Shown: in pieces, positions 1 to 8,240 of the stretch
How positions within the stretch are numbered: position 1 is the first letter of the stretch
How the letters are laid out: each line of letters begins with the position of its first letter
Assembly: GCF_042665195.1 (NCBI RefSeq)
Contig: NZ_JBHTBW010000011.1
Coordinates: 1-52,693, forward strand
Direction: 5' to 3'
DNA: 52,693 nt
From: Laceyella putida
Lineage (GTDB): Bacteria > Bacillota > Bacilli > Thermoactinomycetales > Thermoactinomycetaceae
The notes under the pieces: generated by a model
Seen by the model: the letters and a program-made list of their open reading frames with translations, nothing else
The model's database searches: none
Told to the model about the DNA's origin: nothing
Position numbers and translations under genes: made by a program

Positions 1-16
1 TTTTTATTGATTCGAC

Positions 17-98
17 AAAAAAGGCTGCTGACCCTGCCTTTCAAGGCAGTTTGTCAGCAGCCTCAATCGCCTGGTCAAGTGTAACATGACCAGGCGAT
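17..98 (-). terminator. Tandem hairpin terminator after the lipid-catabolism unit
   Basis: Two perfect hairpins lie just past the stop of the acyl-CoA ligase. The first in the direction of transcription has 12-nt arms (66-77 and 87-98). The second has 10-nt arms GGCTGCTGAC and GTCAGCAGCC (23-32 and 53-62) with a nested inner stem. On the minus strand the second stem is followed directly by six T residues (17-22), the form of an intrinsic terminator. Confidence 0.85.
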
Positions 99-150
99 TT
101 CTCTTGCTCCCACTGTGACGGGAGACTGTCTCCTCTTTCTCGTTCACACA

Positions 151-2010
151 TTATATGACAACACACGCCACCGCGCCATTCTTCATTGTTTCGTTCCCGC
201 CAGGATGATGGTCAGCATAGGCCCACTCGATGGACTCCTTATATATCTTCTCTATTTCATTGATGCGCACTTTAAGGGTCGGGGTCAACTCCCCCGCCTC
301 GGCTGACCATTCCTTAGTGAAGAGCACGGCCTTTTTCGGCCGTTCGAACGGAGCGAAAGATTGCGTGACACGTTTGATTTCATCACGCAACAAGGCTTGC
401 ACCTCCCGATCTTGGACAAGTTCGGCAGGCGGTGTCGGCGCAACCCCTTTTTGCTCCATCCAGCCGATGAGGCTCGGAAAATCGGGAACCACCAACGCAA
501 CCACGTACTTGCGCCCATGCCCGACCAATGCGGACTGCGCAATGAACGCGCTTTGGTTCAACGCGAGCTCCACCGGCTGCGGGGCGACATTTTTCCCTGT
601 GGACAATATCAGCATGCGCTTCTTCCGCTCCACCACCCGCAGGTATCCATCATGGTCCAGCTCTCCGACATCACCGGTATAGAGCCACTCTTCACTCTGT
701 CCGCTTCCGGTCTCCTTCCCCTTTTTGTAATAGCCTTTCATGACGTTCGGACCCCGCACAAGAATCTCCCCATCCTCCGCAATGCGCACTTCCAGGTTGG
801 GCAGTGGTTTGCCAACCGTGCCGATTTTGGCCCGCGCGATCGGATTGATGGAAATCACTGGGGATGATTCGGTCAAGCCGTATCCTTCGAGAACGGGCAA
901 ATCGACAGCCCAAAAAAACCGAGCAATGACAGGGTCAAGGGCGGCACCGCCGGAAATCATCCCGCGGAGACGTCCGCCAAACTTGGCATTCACCTTGCGA
1001 TAAACCAATCGATCCGCCAGTTTCCATTGCCACCGCAACTTTGGCGGCAATTCATCGAAGATCAACTTGTCTACCGGCGTTTGCAGATAGTAGTCATATC
1101 GTTTCAATCCCACTTGGACCGCCCAATCAAACACTTTGCGGCGAAACGGGGCACTCATCGCCATTTGCTGCTGCACCTTGGCATACACTTTCTCAAGCAA
1201 CAAGGGAACGCTGGTCATGACCGTCGGTTTCACTTCCTGCAAATTTTCCTCTATTTTATGAATGCTTTCGGCATAGGCAATGGTTGCCCCGACAGACAAG
1301 GGCATAAACTGCCCCGCCATCCGCTCAAAGACGTGGGACAATGGAAGATAAGAAAGCAAGACATCATCGTGGCGCGCCTCTAGGCACCAAAATTGAACTC
1401 CCTCCATATTGGACAAGAAATTGCCGTGGGTCAGCATCACTCCCTTGGGTTGGCCTGTCGTTCCCGATGTATGAATGATGGTGGCCAGCTGGTCGCGGTC
1501 AATCTCTTTCCATCTTCGCTCCCAATCGGGGAACGGATGATCGGCGCCGCTTCGTACCAACTTGAGATAGGGAAGGATTTTCTCCGACTCACACACCGTC
1601 CCATCGGAGTGCATAAGCACAATATGGCTGATGTCCGCTTCTCCGCGGAGCACTTTCTCCAATTGCGCCTCTGATTGGACCGCTACCATCCGACAATCGG
1701 CATTGCGCAGGATATAAGCGGTTTGCTCAGGTGAAAGGGTGGGGTAGATCGGCACACTTACCGCCCCCAAACTGCAAATGGCGAAATCGAAGATCGTCCA
1801 CTTTGGATTGTTTTCCGACAAAATCGCCACTTTGTCGTTCTTGCCGATGCCAAGGCCTGCCAAACCAGCCGCCACTTGCCGGACTTCTTCCCAAACATCG
1901 TAATACGTAAGGCTCTGGTAACTCCCCCCACTTTTCCACATCAGGGCCGGTTTGTTTGGAAAAGACGCTACGGAACGCCAAAGCATGTCCAACAGATTTT
2001 TTGCCTTCAT
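151..2010 (-). CDS. Long-chain fatty-acid--CoA ligase (AMP-forming)
   Basis: This 619-residue protein belongs to the ANL adenylating superfamily and should activate fatty acids to acyl-AMP and then acyl-CoA before beta-oxidation. The phosphate-binding A3 motif HTSGTTGQPKG sits at about residues 180-190. A YTGDVG core motif and the hinge/ERKKRM region follow, and a C-terminal lysine region (LTPTLKVR) fits the catalytic lysine. The length matches FACL-type enzymes of about 600 residues. The ATG is preceded by GGGGAGG at 7 nt. It is the last gene of a minus-strand unit with an SCP2-like gene, an acyl-CoA dehydrogenase and a TetR regulator, which supports a role in fatty-acid catabolism. The chain length of the substrate cannot be told from sequence. 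Confidence 0.92.
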   Translation of the reverse strand: MKAKNLLDMLWRSVASFPNKPALMWKSGGSYQSLTYYDVWEEVRQVAAGLAGLGIGKNDKVAILSENNPKWTIFDFAICSLGAVSVPIYPTLSPEQTAYILRNADCRMVAVQSEAQLEKVLRGEADISHIVLMHSDGTVCESEKILPYLKLVRSGADHPFPDWERRWKEIDRDQLATIIHTSGTTGQPKGVMLTHGNFLSNMEGVQFWCLEARHDDVLLSYLPLSHVFERMAGQFMPLSVGATIAYAESIHKIEENLQEVKPTVMTSVPLLLEKVYAKVQQQMAMSAPFRRKVFDWAVQVGLKRYDYYLQTPVDKLIFDELPPKLRWQWKLADRLVYRKVNAKFGGRLRGMISGGAALDPVIARFFWAVDLPVLEGYGLTESSPVISINPIARAKIGTVGKPLPNLEVRIAEDGEILVRGPNVMKGYYKKGKETGSGQSEEWLYTGDVGELDHDGYLRVVERKKRMLILSTGKNVAPQPVELALNQSAFIAQSALVGHGRKYVVALVVPDFPSLIGWMEQKGVAPTPPAELVQDREVQALLRDEIKRVTQSFAPFERPKKAVLFTKEWSAEAGELTPTLKVRINEIEKIYKESIEWAYADHHPGGNETMKNGAVACVVI

Positions 2011-2054
2011 CGCAAGACCTCCCCCACTGAAAAAGGCGCTACCCCTCGGACGGC

Positions 2055-2411
2055 TTAAATATATTGGCTGACATCATATTGGCGCAAGATCTTTTCCATC
2101 TTCATCGCGAGCCCGATATTGCCTTTGATTTTTAACTTGCCGGACATGAAAGCCGCAGTTCCGCTGATATTGCCCAAAAGCATATCCTTGAAATCACGCA
2201 CTGACATTTGCAGGATGCAATCAGCCTCGGCCGGTGCGCCTTTTTCGGCCTTCACTCGGCCTTCTGTCAGGTGAAGCTGGAACGTCGCGCCATCATCCCC
2301 TGACAGGTCATACTGATAAATGGCGTTTATGCCTTGCACCGACTTTGGATTTTCCCCCAATACTCGCTCGATCATGCTGAACACTTTATCCAGATTGAAC
2401 TCCTCGCCCAT
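2055..2411 (-). CDS. SCP2 sterol-binding domain protein
   Basis: A 118-residue protein that looks like a stand-alone SCP2 (sterol carrier protein 2) lipid-binding fold. Features are the strand-rich middle (ATFQLHLTEGRVKAEKG), a DCILQMSVRDFKDMLLG segment and a C-terminal GKLKIKGNIGLAMKMEKIL segment, all typical of the family. I chose the internal ATG at 2411 because AAAGGAG lies 8 nt before it; the longer reading upstream has no such site. It sits 44 nt upstream of the acyl-CoA ligase and just after the dehydrogenase, so it may present or buffer acyl chains for these enzymes. The ligand is not known. Confidence 0.85.
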   Translation of the reverse strand: MGEEFNLDKVFSMIERVLGENPKSVQGINAIYQYDLSGDDGATFQLHLTEGRVKAEKGAPAEADCILQMSVRDFKDMLLGNISGTAAFMSGKLKIKGNIGLAMKMEKILRQYDVSQYI

Positions 2412-2460
2412 GTGTGATTCTCCTTTCTCAAATGCCAAGGCCCGATCCGGCTTTTGCCGA

Positions 2461-3633
2461 TCATAAACCGGTGGCAATCACTTTTTTTTGGATTTGCGTG
2501 GTGCCCTCGTAAATGGATAGGATTTTGGCGTCCCGCATCCATTTTTCAACCGGGTAATCCCTCATATAGCCGTATCCTCCGAGAATCTGAACGGCATGGG
2601 TCGTGACTTCCATCGCCATCTCCGCCGCAAAAGCTTTGGCCATGCTCCCCTCCACGGCGCAAGACTCCCCCCGATCGGCCAATTCAGCCGCGCGCCATGT
2701 TAACAGCCGCGCCGCATCGATCTTTGTCTTCATATCGGCCAACATAAAAGAAATCGCCTGGTTATTAAAGATCGGCTTGCCGAATTGAATGCGCTGTTTC
2801 GCATAGTCCAGCGCATATTCGTAGGCAGCGCGTGCCACTCCCACAGCGGCAGCCGCCACCGCCGGACGGGAATATTCCAGCATTTTCATCGCGCCAATAA
2901 AAGCCATGTTTTCTTCCCCCAGCAAGTTCTCTTTGGGCACGCGGACATTTTCAAAGATCACATCGGCGGTATGGGAAGCCCGGATCCCCATTTTCCGCTC
3001 TTTTTTTCCACCTGACAGCCCTGGAGTGGAACCGGGGACAATAAAAGCCGAAACACCGTGATAGCCCGCATCAGGATCCGTTTTGGCAAACACGACATAC
3101 AAATCGGCGATTCCACCGTTGGTGATAAAACATTTGCGCCCGTTGATCACCCACTCGTCCCCATCCCGTACGGCCCGGGTTTGGATCGCCTTGACATCAG
3201 ACCCGGCATTGGGCTCTGTCAACGCCATTGCCCCAAGTCGTGGGTGATTCGGGTCACACAATTGGGACAGCCATTTGCGCTTCTGCTCTTCCGTTCCCAT
3301 ATAATAGATCGGCAAGCCGGCCAATCCAAACGCCAACAGGGAAGTCGCAATGCCCGCGCATCCCCAAAACAACTCTTCCCCAATGAGACAAGCGGCCATC
3401 ACACTCGTTAATCCGCCACCCCCGTATTCTGTTGGAGCGGCATAACTGGTTAAACCAATCTTGGCCGCCTTCTGGAGAACTTCCCGTGGAAATTCCTCTT
3501 TCTCGTCATATTCCGCCGCCACCGGACGAATCTCTCTTTCCGCGAAGCCATGGGCCCATTTCCGCAATTCAGCTTGTTCGGCCGAAAGTTGAAAACTCAC
3601 ACCCGCCGAAGGTTCTTTCTTGTTCCCAACCAT
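2461..3633 (-). CDS. Acyl-CoA dehydrogenase
   Basis: A 390-residue flavoprotein of the acyl-CoA dehydrogenase family (FAD-dependent alpha,beta-desaturation of acyl-CoA, electrons to ETF). The signature LTEPNAGSDVKA is present near residue 138. Near the C terminus is the GGYGYMRDYPVEKWMRDAK block followed by SIYEGTTQIQ, whose Glu matches the catalytic base position of the short/medium-chain group. The ATG is preceded by AAAGGAGGGG. It is the first enzyme gene of the unit and its upstream region contains a perfect 18-bp palindrome. Family call is secure; chain-length preference is not. Confidence 0.93.
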   Translation of the reverse strand: MVGNKKEPSAGVSFQLSAEQAELRKWAHGFAEREIRPVAAEYDEKEEFPREVLQKAAKIGLTSYAAPTEYGGGGLTSVMAACLIGEELFWGCAGIATSLLAFGLAGLPIYYMGTEEQKRKWLSQLCDPNHPRLGAMALTEPNAGSDVKAIQTRAVRDGDEWVINGRKCFITNGGIADLYVVFAKTDPDAGYHGVSAFIVPGSTPGLSGGKKERKMGIRASHTADVIFENVRVPKENLLGEENMAFIGAMKMLEYSRPAVAAAAVGVARAAYEYALDYAKQRIQFGKPIFNNQAISFMLADMKTKIDAARLLTWRAAELADRGESCAVEGSMAKAFAAEMAMEVTTHAVQILGGYGYMRDYPVEKWMRDAKILSIYEGTTQIQKKVIATGL

Positions 3634-3652
3634 GCTGTCCCCTCCTTTTGAA

Positions 3653-3670
3653 TACCAGTACGTACTGGTA
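3653..3670. promoter_or_regulatory. Palindromic operator, probable TetR-regulator site
   Basis: TACCAGTACGTACTGGTA is a perfect 18-bp palindrome. It lies 20 bp upstream of the acyl-CoA dehydrogenase start and about 45 bp after the stop of the tetR gene. Fatty-acid-responsive TetR regulators typically bind palindromes of this size near the promoters of beta-oxidation genes, so this is a good candidate for repression by the neighbouring regulator. The assignment of the protein to the site is inference. Confidence 0.6.
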
Positions 3671-3712
3671 CGATCGAGTAAAAAAAAGCCGGATAGGGAT
3701 TGACTCCTCCAC

Positions 3713-4321
3713 TTAAGCCATGGCGCAATTCACAAACGAAGCAACCACAATCCGGTTCAGCAAACGGGCCAGGCGATCCAGATCATCCTTTTCATCGGAC
3801 GATGAAAGTTTTTGAATCACAACCTCGTTGATGGCCCCCACCATTGCCAGAGCGACCACTTTGGCTTCCCCGTCGGGCAGGGAGGCCTGCGCTCCAGCTT
3901 GCACCGTTTGATAAATCAGCTCCGCAAAGCTTCGATGCGCTTCGCGACGCGCCCGTTCGACCGCCTGACTGACGCCGACCGATTCCACCAACAATAATTT
4001 GGCGACAGCCGACCGTGTCACGCATATCTCCATATAGCGTCGAACCCCAACATAAGCTTTATATCCCATCCTCTCTTCAGATTCGACCACCCTTTTCACA
4101 TCTTCCATCATTTCATCGGCCAACCGTCGGTACAGAGAGGCCAACAGCTCTTCTTTGCTTTGAAAATATTGATAGAACGTGGTTTTTGACACTCTCGCCC
4201 GCTCGACGACTTCAAGGATTGAGGTTTGTTTGAACCCTTTGCAATCAAACAAGTGCAGGGCGGCATAGAGCATTTTGTTTCTGGTTTCACTTGGCATGTT
4301 GGTTTTATGCAATAAACTCAT
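3713..4321 (-). CDS. TetR/AcrR family transcriptional regulator
   Basis: A 202-residue regulator with a classic N-terminal TetR helix-turn-helix: a LYAALHLFDCKGFKQTSI helix region, then VVERARVSKTTFYQYFQSK, the recognition-helix signature. The C-terminal two thirds is a variable all-helical ligand domain. The start is the second of two adjacent ATG codons (4324/4321); AGGAAG lies 7 nt before the second. It precedes the acyl-CoA dehydrogenase gene in the same direction, with an 18-bp palindrome in the gap. By analogy with FadR/PsrA-like regulators of Bacillota it may sense acyl-CoA and repress this unit; the ligand is inferred from context only. Confidence 0.88.
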   Translation of the reverse strand: MSLLHKTNMPSETRNKMLYAALHLFDCKGFKQTSILEVVERARVSKTTFYQYFQSKEELLASLYRRLADEMMEDVKRVVESEERMGYKAYVGVRRYMEICVTRSAVAKLLLVESVGVSQAVERARREAHRSFAELIYQTVQAGAQASLPDGEAKVVALAMVGAINEVVIQKLSSSDEKDDLDRLARLLNRIVVASFVNCAMA

Positions 4322-4353
4322 CATTCCACTTCCTGTAGGCCGGGTTGAACCGG

Positions 4354-4759
4354 TCAAGATGAACGGCTCGTATCATACCGAACATTCCGATGATCTTGAG
4401 TTGATTCATCCCTACTTGGCGTTCTGCCCAACAATCCAATTATTCCTTCAACCGCCTTATTGGTGTCAGGTCCTTTTGCTACAATGGTAATTTCCGCTCC
4501 ATGAGTGCGATCCAAGGTGATCACCTGCAAATATTCTTCGTTTTGTTTCAATACTACATCCGCCTCATATTTTCTCGCTTTCCTTCACAATTTCCCAAGC
4601 CGCTTCTAACAGAAAAGACCGTTTTAACATGACCATTTGGCTGATTGGAGATTCATTTCCCGGCTCAGGTGGAGGGGGCTTTTCATTCCCCGGCTTATTG
4701 ACCATCTTCTTATGATCCCACCTTTTCTCACCTCGTTTCAAATGGGCCATCCAACTCAA
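4354..4759 (-). pseudogene. HPr-like phosphocarrier-fold protein, frameshifted
   Basis: Two adjacent reading frames join into one HPr-like protein if one A is removed from the AAAA run whose complement is TTTT at 4570-4573. The first frame (4565-4759) ends ...FLLEAAWEIVKESEK and the second continues YEADVVLKQ, then GAEITIVAKGPDTNKAV, which resembles the C-terminal half of HPr (DV.L, G.EITI.A.G.D..AV). The conserved HPr phosphorylation region (His before ARPA) is not visible. The N terminus instead has a proline-rich stretch near PPPPEP, so even an intact version would not be a standard HPr. It lies upstream of the tetR gene. HPr family membership is my reading of a short match. Confidence 0.5.
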
Positions 4760-4894
4760 TCAACCCTTCATTTGATCTGGATTCGCGCTTTTTAAAGCGC
4801 TTCCATTTTATATCGACTTTCAAGCCGCCTCCTTATCACGAATAATATGATTATTCTAAATCGTATGCAACCCTGAGAATATAGGATTCTCCCT

Positions 4895-4963
4895 CCCTAT
4901 ATTTATAGGGAATACTTTCATCTGATCAGAAACTGTTTAACTCTTTCATGTTTGTTGTATAAT
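4895..4963 (+). promoter_or_regulatory. Promoter region of the GAF-LuxR gene with small palindrome
   Basis: The 354-bp gap between the HPr-like gene and the GAF-LuxR gene is AT-rich and holds no gene I can support. It contains a 16-bp palindrome, CCCTATATTTATAGGG (4895-4910), and a consensus TATAAT at 4958-4963, with a poor -35 candidate (TTTAAC, 4936-4941) 16 bp upstream. This would give a leader of about 140 nt before the start at 5114. The palindrome could be a binding site for the LuxR-type product itself; that is inference. Confidence 0.35.
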
Positions 4964-5113
4964 AGTAATTAGACATATTATTCTGTTATATAATATTTTC
5001 ATTCGTTTTTCTGATAATATCATGTCATCCGTTCGACTTACCCACGAGAAAGTCAGACTCATTTTTATCCGAAAAGAAGCCCAGAAGCATAAACCAAGGA
5101 AGGAACGGTCACC

Positions 5114-6277
5114 ATGAAACGAGTCAGTTTTTTGTCCCCTCCGCTCCTCTCCCCTCAAGAATGGGAAAAAATCTTTCATTCCGTGAAATCCGGCACCCCT
5201 GAATGTTTGACACAATGGAAAATAAAGCTCTCCACCTTTCCCTTCTCCGCAAGCCAAAAACAAGCGGCCCACCAATTGTTTCAGTACTTGCTTGAGGGCA
5301 TCGACCAGGCAGCCGATTTCCCCACATATGAGAAAAACTTTTCCCGACTGGTGTTACAGCAGATCCCACTGTTGCAGTTGAGCCAGGTCATCGCCGTCAT
5401 CGACATCTTTGAAGAAATCCTGTTTACCCTCTTGCTCCAAAAACTAAGCCATCCAGACATCTTGACCAGCTACCGTTGGCTTCACTCCCTGGCGCTGACC
5501 CTTTCTTATTCCGTCGCCAATATCGAAACGAATCCGCCATTGGGAGAAAATACCATCCCCGATAATCCAGCGAAACATCGGGAAGCTGTGGTGCGATTGG
5601 ACGAACTTCTTCTCACCGCGAGATCACTTGAACAGATGCTGACAAGATCTGTCCGTTTTATCACAAAAGTCTCCGGATTTGAACGCGGCGCCTTGTTCTG
5701 GTATTCTCCACTCACCCAAACAGTGGAGGGCATATATGGCTATGGCGTGGACATTGGCGACATTCGGCGCGTCCGGGACATGGAACACAATATTTCCGGC
5801 ATCACGCAAGCCATTAAAGGAAACCGGCCCATTTATATACGAGATGCCCAACTTTACCTCCCCAAGCATTATGTGGAGCAGTTTGGGTTGACCGCCCTCA
5901 TGGCGGCGGTCCTTCGCGGCGGAAAAGGACAAAATGCCGGTTTTCTGCTTTTGGACAAACGGGGCCGGGCCTTTGACCCTGATCCGGAAGTGGTCCAACA
6001 ACTGGCGGAGCTGATGTCACGCGTATCCCTAAACCTTGGTTCGCGGCTCTATGAAAATGACTTTCCTTCTCCAGCGGCTTCCTCCCCCCTCACGGTGCGG
6101 GAAACGAAAATCCTGCAAATGATCGCCGATGGCCAATCCACCAAACTGATTGGGGAAGCTCTCCACATCAGCGAATACACCGCCGCCGAATACGCCCACT
6201 CCGTCCTTAAAAAATTAAAAGCCGCCAATCGGGCAGAAGCCGTCGCCAAAGGACTTCGCCAAGGGCTGATACGATAA
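5114..6277 (+). CDS. GAF-domain LuxR-family transcriptional regulator
   Basis: A 387-residue protein. Residues about 1-150 form a helical N-terminal region with no clear match. About 165-310 looks like a GAF sensory domain (LLTARSLEQMLTRSVRFITKVSGFERGALF... through GGGKGQNAGFLLLDKRG). The last ~60 residues are a LuxR/NarL DNA-binding domain (LTVRETKILQMIADGQSTKLIGEALHIS then a VLKKLKAANRAEAV helix). There is no receiver domain, so it is not a classic two-component regulator; a small molecule or another protein may act through GAF. RBS GGAAGG lies upstream of the ATG. No target can be assigned; the neighbouring hydrolase is convergent. Confidence 0.85.
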   Translation: MKRVSFLSPPLLSPQEWEKIFHSVKSGTPECLTQWKIKLSTFPFSASQKQAAHQLFQYLLEGIDQAADFPTYEKNFSRLVLQQIPLLQLSQVIAVIDIFEEILFTLLLQKLSHPDILTSYRWLHSLALTLSYSVANIETNPPLGENTIPDNPAKHREAVVRLDELLLTARSLEQMLTRSVRFITKVSGFERGALFWYSPLTQTVEGIYGYGVDIGDIRRVRDMEHNISGITQAIKGNRPIYIRDAQLYLPKHYVEQFGLTALMAAVLRGGKGQNAGFLLLDKRGRAFDPDPEVVQQLAELMSRVSLNLGSRLYENDFPSPAASSPLTVRETKILQMIADGQSTKLIGEALHISEYTAAEYAHSVLKKLKAANRAEAVAKGLRQGLIR

Positions 6278-6345
6278 GGCCCCTCTATGTGAAAGTCGCC
6301 CCTCACTTTCCATCAGGAAGCAGGGGCGAACGTGTTCTTCAAATA

Positions 6346-6552
6346 TCAAAACTCGATGATTTCCTCTTGCTTGATTTCCAATTTCAGACTCTGGGATGCG
6401 TTGTGCAATGTATCAGCAAACAGCAAGGCATCTTTTTGATTGTCAATGATTACGGCAAACATTTCATTGTCGCTTTTTTCACTTCGATTCCATACATCCC
6501 TTTGGCAAATCGGCCCGCAAAGATATTGACGGTTTTTGCGTTTAAAGCGCAC
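6346..6552 (-). CDS. Small hypothetical protein
   Basis: A possible 68-residue product starting at GTG with GAGGGA 5 nt upstream. The N terminus is basic and has two Cys (YLCGPIC), followed by a compact-looking half (MFAVIIDNQKDALLFADTL... IKQEEIIEF) that reads like a small folded domain rather than noise. It lies between the GAF-LuxR gene and the alpha/beta hydrolase, close behind the latter in the same direction. I do not recognise a family. A frame on the other strand also runs through here, so the call is tentative. Confidence 0.4.
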   Translation of the reverse strand: MRFKRKNRQYLCGPICQRDVWNRSEKSDNEMFAVIIDNQKDALLFADTLHNASQSLKLEIKQEEIIEF

Positions 6553-6561
6553 TTGATTCCC

Positions 6562-7707
6562 TCAGTATCGGGATGAATGAATCGAGCTTAAAGAACCCAG
6601 CTTTCGTTTCAGCTTCTCCAATTGCAAGGAGGCGTACGAAAGGGCTTTGATAAAAGTCCGCCCGCTTTTTTGCTGCCTCAATAAAGTAAGCGGAATGTAT
6701 TTTTGAATTTCCCCCTGATGATGCGGCGATCCATGAACATCATCCAATTCGATCAGCTCCAGATTGAGTGCATGGTTTAACAGGAACATCTTTTCTTCAA
6801 AAGGGATGATCTCATCCCGAAGATTAAAGATGTAATGCAAGGGGATACGAAGTCGTCTGATCTCTTGCTTCGAAATGGCGAATTCCCTGAGGTACTCCGG
6901 CAACAGACATTCATCCAACCGGCACTGGTGAGCCAAAGTCTGCTTGATGATGCGGGGAACTTGCGTCCAATGTCTCTGATCATGGAAAAAATAATGAAGT
7001 GGTGTTTCAATGGCCGTAATGCCTTGGATTCTGGAATCCGCTATGGCCGCCCGGATTCCCAACAAACCGCCAAACCCCATGCCGACCAGGTAGGCTTGGC
7101 TCACATTGGCCCGTGTTGCCAGTTGGTCCAATAGGGAGGAAATCATTTTATGCGATTCAGGTTGACAAATAAGCGGATTTTCCCCCACACCCGGCCCTTC
7201 AACGACAATCACGGAAAATCCCAGCTTCGGTCCCAGCAACAACAAGGAGCTCCATTGTTCTTTTAAAGAAAAAATCCCTCCCATCACAATCAACACCGGT
7301 TTTTGCGGATCACCAAATCCCGAAAGATACACGGGAATGGAACCGTTACGGTCATGCACTTGCGTTTTTTCAACAGGAACTTCCAAATCAAACACCCACT
7401 CATTGAAGGTTAACAGGCATTTGTCCAAACACTTCTGACGAACAGGGGAAGATACGTATGGAAATCTTCCCAGGCTGTAACATAAATAGGCTTCCATTTG
7501 TTTATTTTCCTGATAAAGCCGATCCCCTTCAGCCATCCATTCCGATGCCCAATCCCCCGCACCTGTTCCTTTATCATGATGAATGCGCCCCAATACGCTT
7601 TTTATCATCTCAGGATTCAATGGCAGTGAACTCGCAGACAACATCACAAACCGTTTGGATTCTTCCAAATCACTCCACAAATCGATTCGCCGCCCTTTCC
7701 CTATCAT
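6562..7707 (-). CDS. Alpha/beta-hydrolase fold protein lacking the serine nucleophile
   Basis: A protein of about 381 residues with a helical N-terminal cap (roughly 1-115) followed by an alpha/beta-hydrolase core, an arrangement like FrsA/UPF0255-type and dihydropseudooxynicotine-hydrolase-like proteins. The strand-turn LIVMGGIFSLKEQW gives an oxyanion region. At the nucleophile elbow the sequence reads GMGFGG, so the usual Ser of GxSxG is Gly. Acid (NLRDEIIP) and His (DDVHGSPHH) positions seem kept. The protein may be non-hydrolytic, use another residue, or be a binding protein. The start is uncertain: ATG at 7707 or TTG at 7713, with no strong RBS. A c-di-AMP riboswitch lies about 180 nt upstream on the same strand. 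Confidence 0.78.
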   Translation of the reverse strand: MIGKGRRIDLWSDLEESKRFVMLSASSLPLNPEMIKSVLGRIHHDKGTGAGDWASEWMAEGDRLYQENKQMEAYLCYSLGRFPYVSSPVRQKCLDKCLLTFNEWVFDLEVPVEKTQVHDRNGSIPVYLSGFGDPQKPVLIVMGGIFSLKEQWSSLLLLGPKLGFSVIVVEGPGVGENPLICQPESHKMISSLLDQLATRANVSQAYLVGMGFGGLLGIRAAIADSRIQGITAIETPLHYFFHDQRHWTQVPRIIKQTLAHQCRLDECLLPEYLREFAISKQEIRRLRIPLHYIFNLRDEIIPFEEKMFLLNHALNLELIELDDVHGSPHHQGEIQKYIPLTLLRQQKSGRTFIKALSYASLQLEKLKRKLGSLSSIHSSRY

Positions 7708-7836
7708 CCGCAAATGATTGATTATTCTATTTATTGATTATATAATTCGTCTTTAAATTGAATTGACCGGGACCTCTTTCATGCCATTCACCCTTTTTCA
7801 CGATGAAAATGACAAAATCATCCAGTAAAAAGGCAT

Positions 7837-7861
7837 AAAAAACCACCGGGGTTACCCAGTG
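7837..7861 (-). terminator. Terminator of the c-di-AMP riboswitch expression platform
   Basis: On the minus strand a CACTGGG / CCCCGGTG stem is followed at once by a run of T (complement A at 7837-7842). It lies about 30 nt after the conserved riboswitch core, the expected place for a transcription-terminating expression platform. Confidence 0.65.
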
Positions 7862-7891
7862 TTCCGAAAAATCACCATTGGTTCACCCTCC

Positions 7892-8018
7892 CAAAACGCT
7901 TACGAGGTTAGCTGTCGGGTTCGGGCCTCAAGAGTAGCCCTTCCTAGATGGATTCACCCCAAGTGGCTTGACGCCACAATGTTGGTTCCCCCGCTCCATG
8001 ACGGATTCAGCGAATAGA
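7892..8018 (-). promoter_or_regulatory. ydaO-yuaA type c-di-AMP riboswitch
   Basis: The minus strand carries the highly conserved ydaO blocks in order: CGCTGAATCCGTCATG, GAGCGGGGGAACC, a variable hairpin, TTGGGGTGAATCC, GAAGGGCTAC, then GGCCCGAACCCGACAGC and TAACCTCGTAAGCG. This matches my memory of the B. subtilis ydaO leader almost base for base in the cores. Such RNAs bind c-di-AMP and usually switch off K+ transporters, osmolyte uptake or cell-wall hydrolases. Here the next full gene is an alpha/beta hydrolase about 180 nt downstream, with only a nine-codon frame (ATG near 7781) in between. The original target may have been lost. Confidence 0.9.
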
Positions 8019-8030
8019 CCATGATTTACT

Positions 8031-8240
8031 TTGAAACATATCTTACTCCTACACAAGCATATTTTCAAGCTATTTTTCTCATCGCGGAAAGTCGCCCAAC
8101 AAATCGTGGAAGTTTGCCGTGAACATAAAATCACCCACATTGTCATGGTCATGTCGGCCCGGACCCGTTGGGAAGAGATTTTGAAAGGGTCAATCATCAC
8201 ACATCGAGAGACAACCATTTTCTTGATTCTAGATTATTAG
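8031..8240 (+). pseudogene. Relic of a KdpD/universal-stress domain
   Basis: The frame reads VAQQIVEVCREHKITHIVMV followed by SARTRWEEILKGSIITH. This resembles the part of the KdpD cytoplasmic region (USP-like domain) where an IVxVAREHxITxIV helix-strand is followed by SRRSRWEELLxGS. Only about 45 residues of similarity remain; upstream and downstream the frame is unrelated. It begins only 13 bp from the start side of the c-di-AMP riboswitch, on the opposite strand. KdpD binds c-di-AMP in Firmicutes, so both pieces may come from one lost potassium locus. That link is inference. Confidence 0.55.

Noticed and set aside
230..867. Two long plus-strand frames over the acyl-CoA ligase gene
   Set aside because: They are mirror frames of a well-supported ligase; composition is Arg/Ser/Pro-rich and there is no RBS or family motif.
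7928..8218. 96-codon minus-strand frame across the c-di-AMP riboswitch
   Set aside because: It runs through the conserved RNA cores and the opposite strand of the KdpD-like scrap; no protein features.
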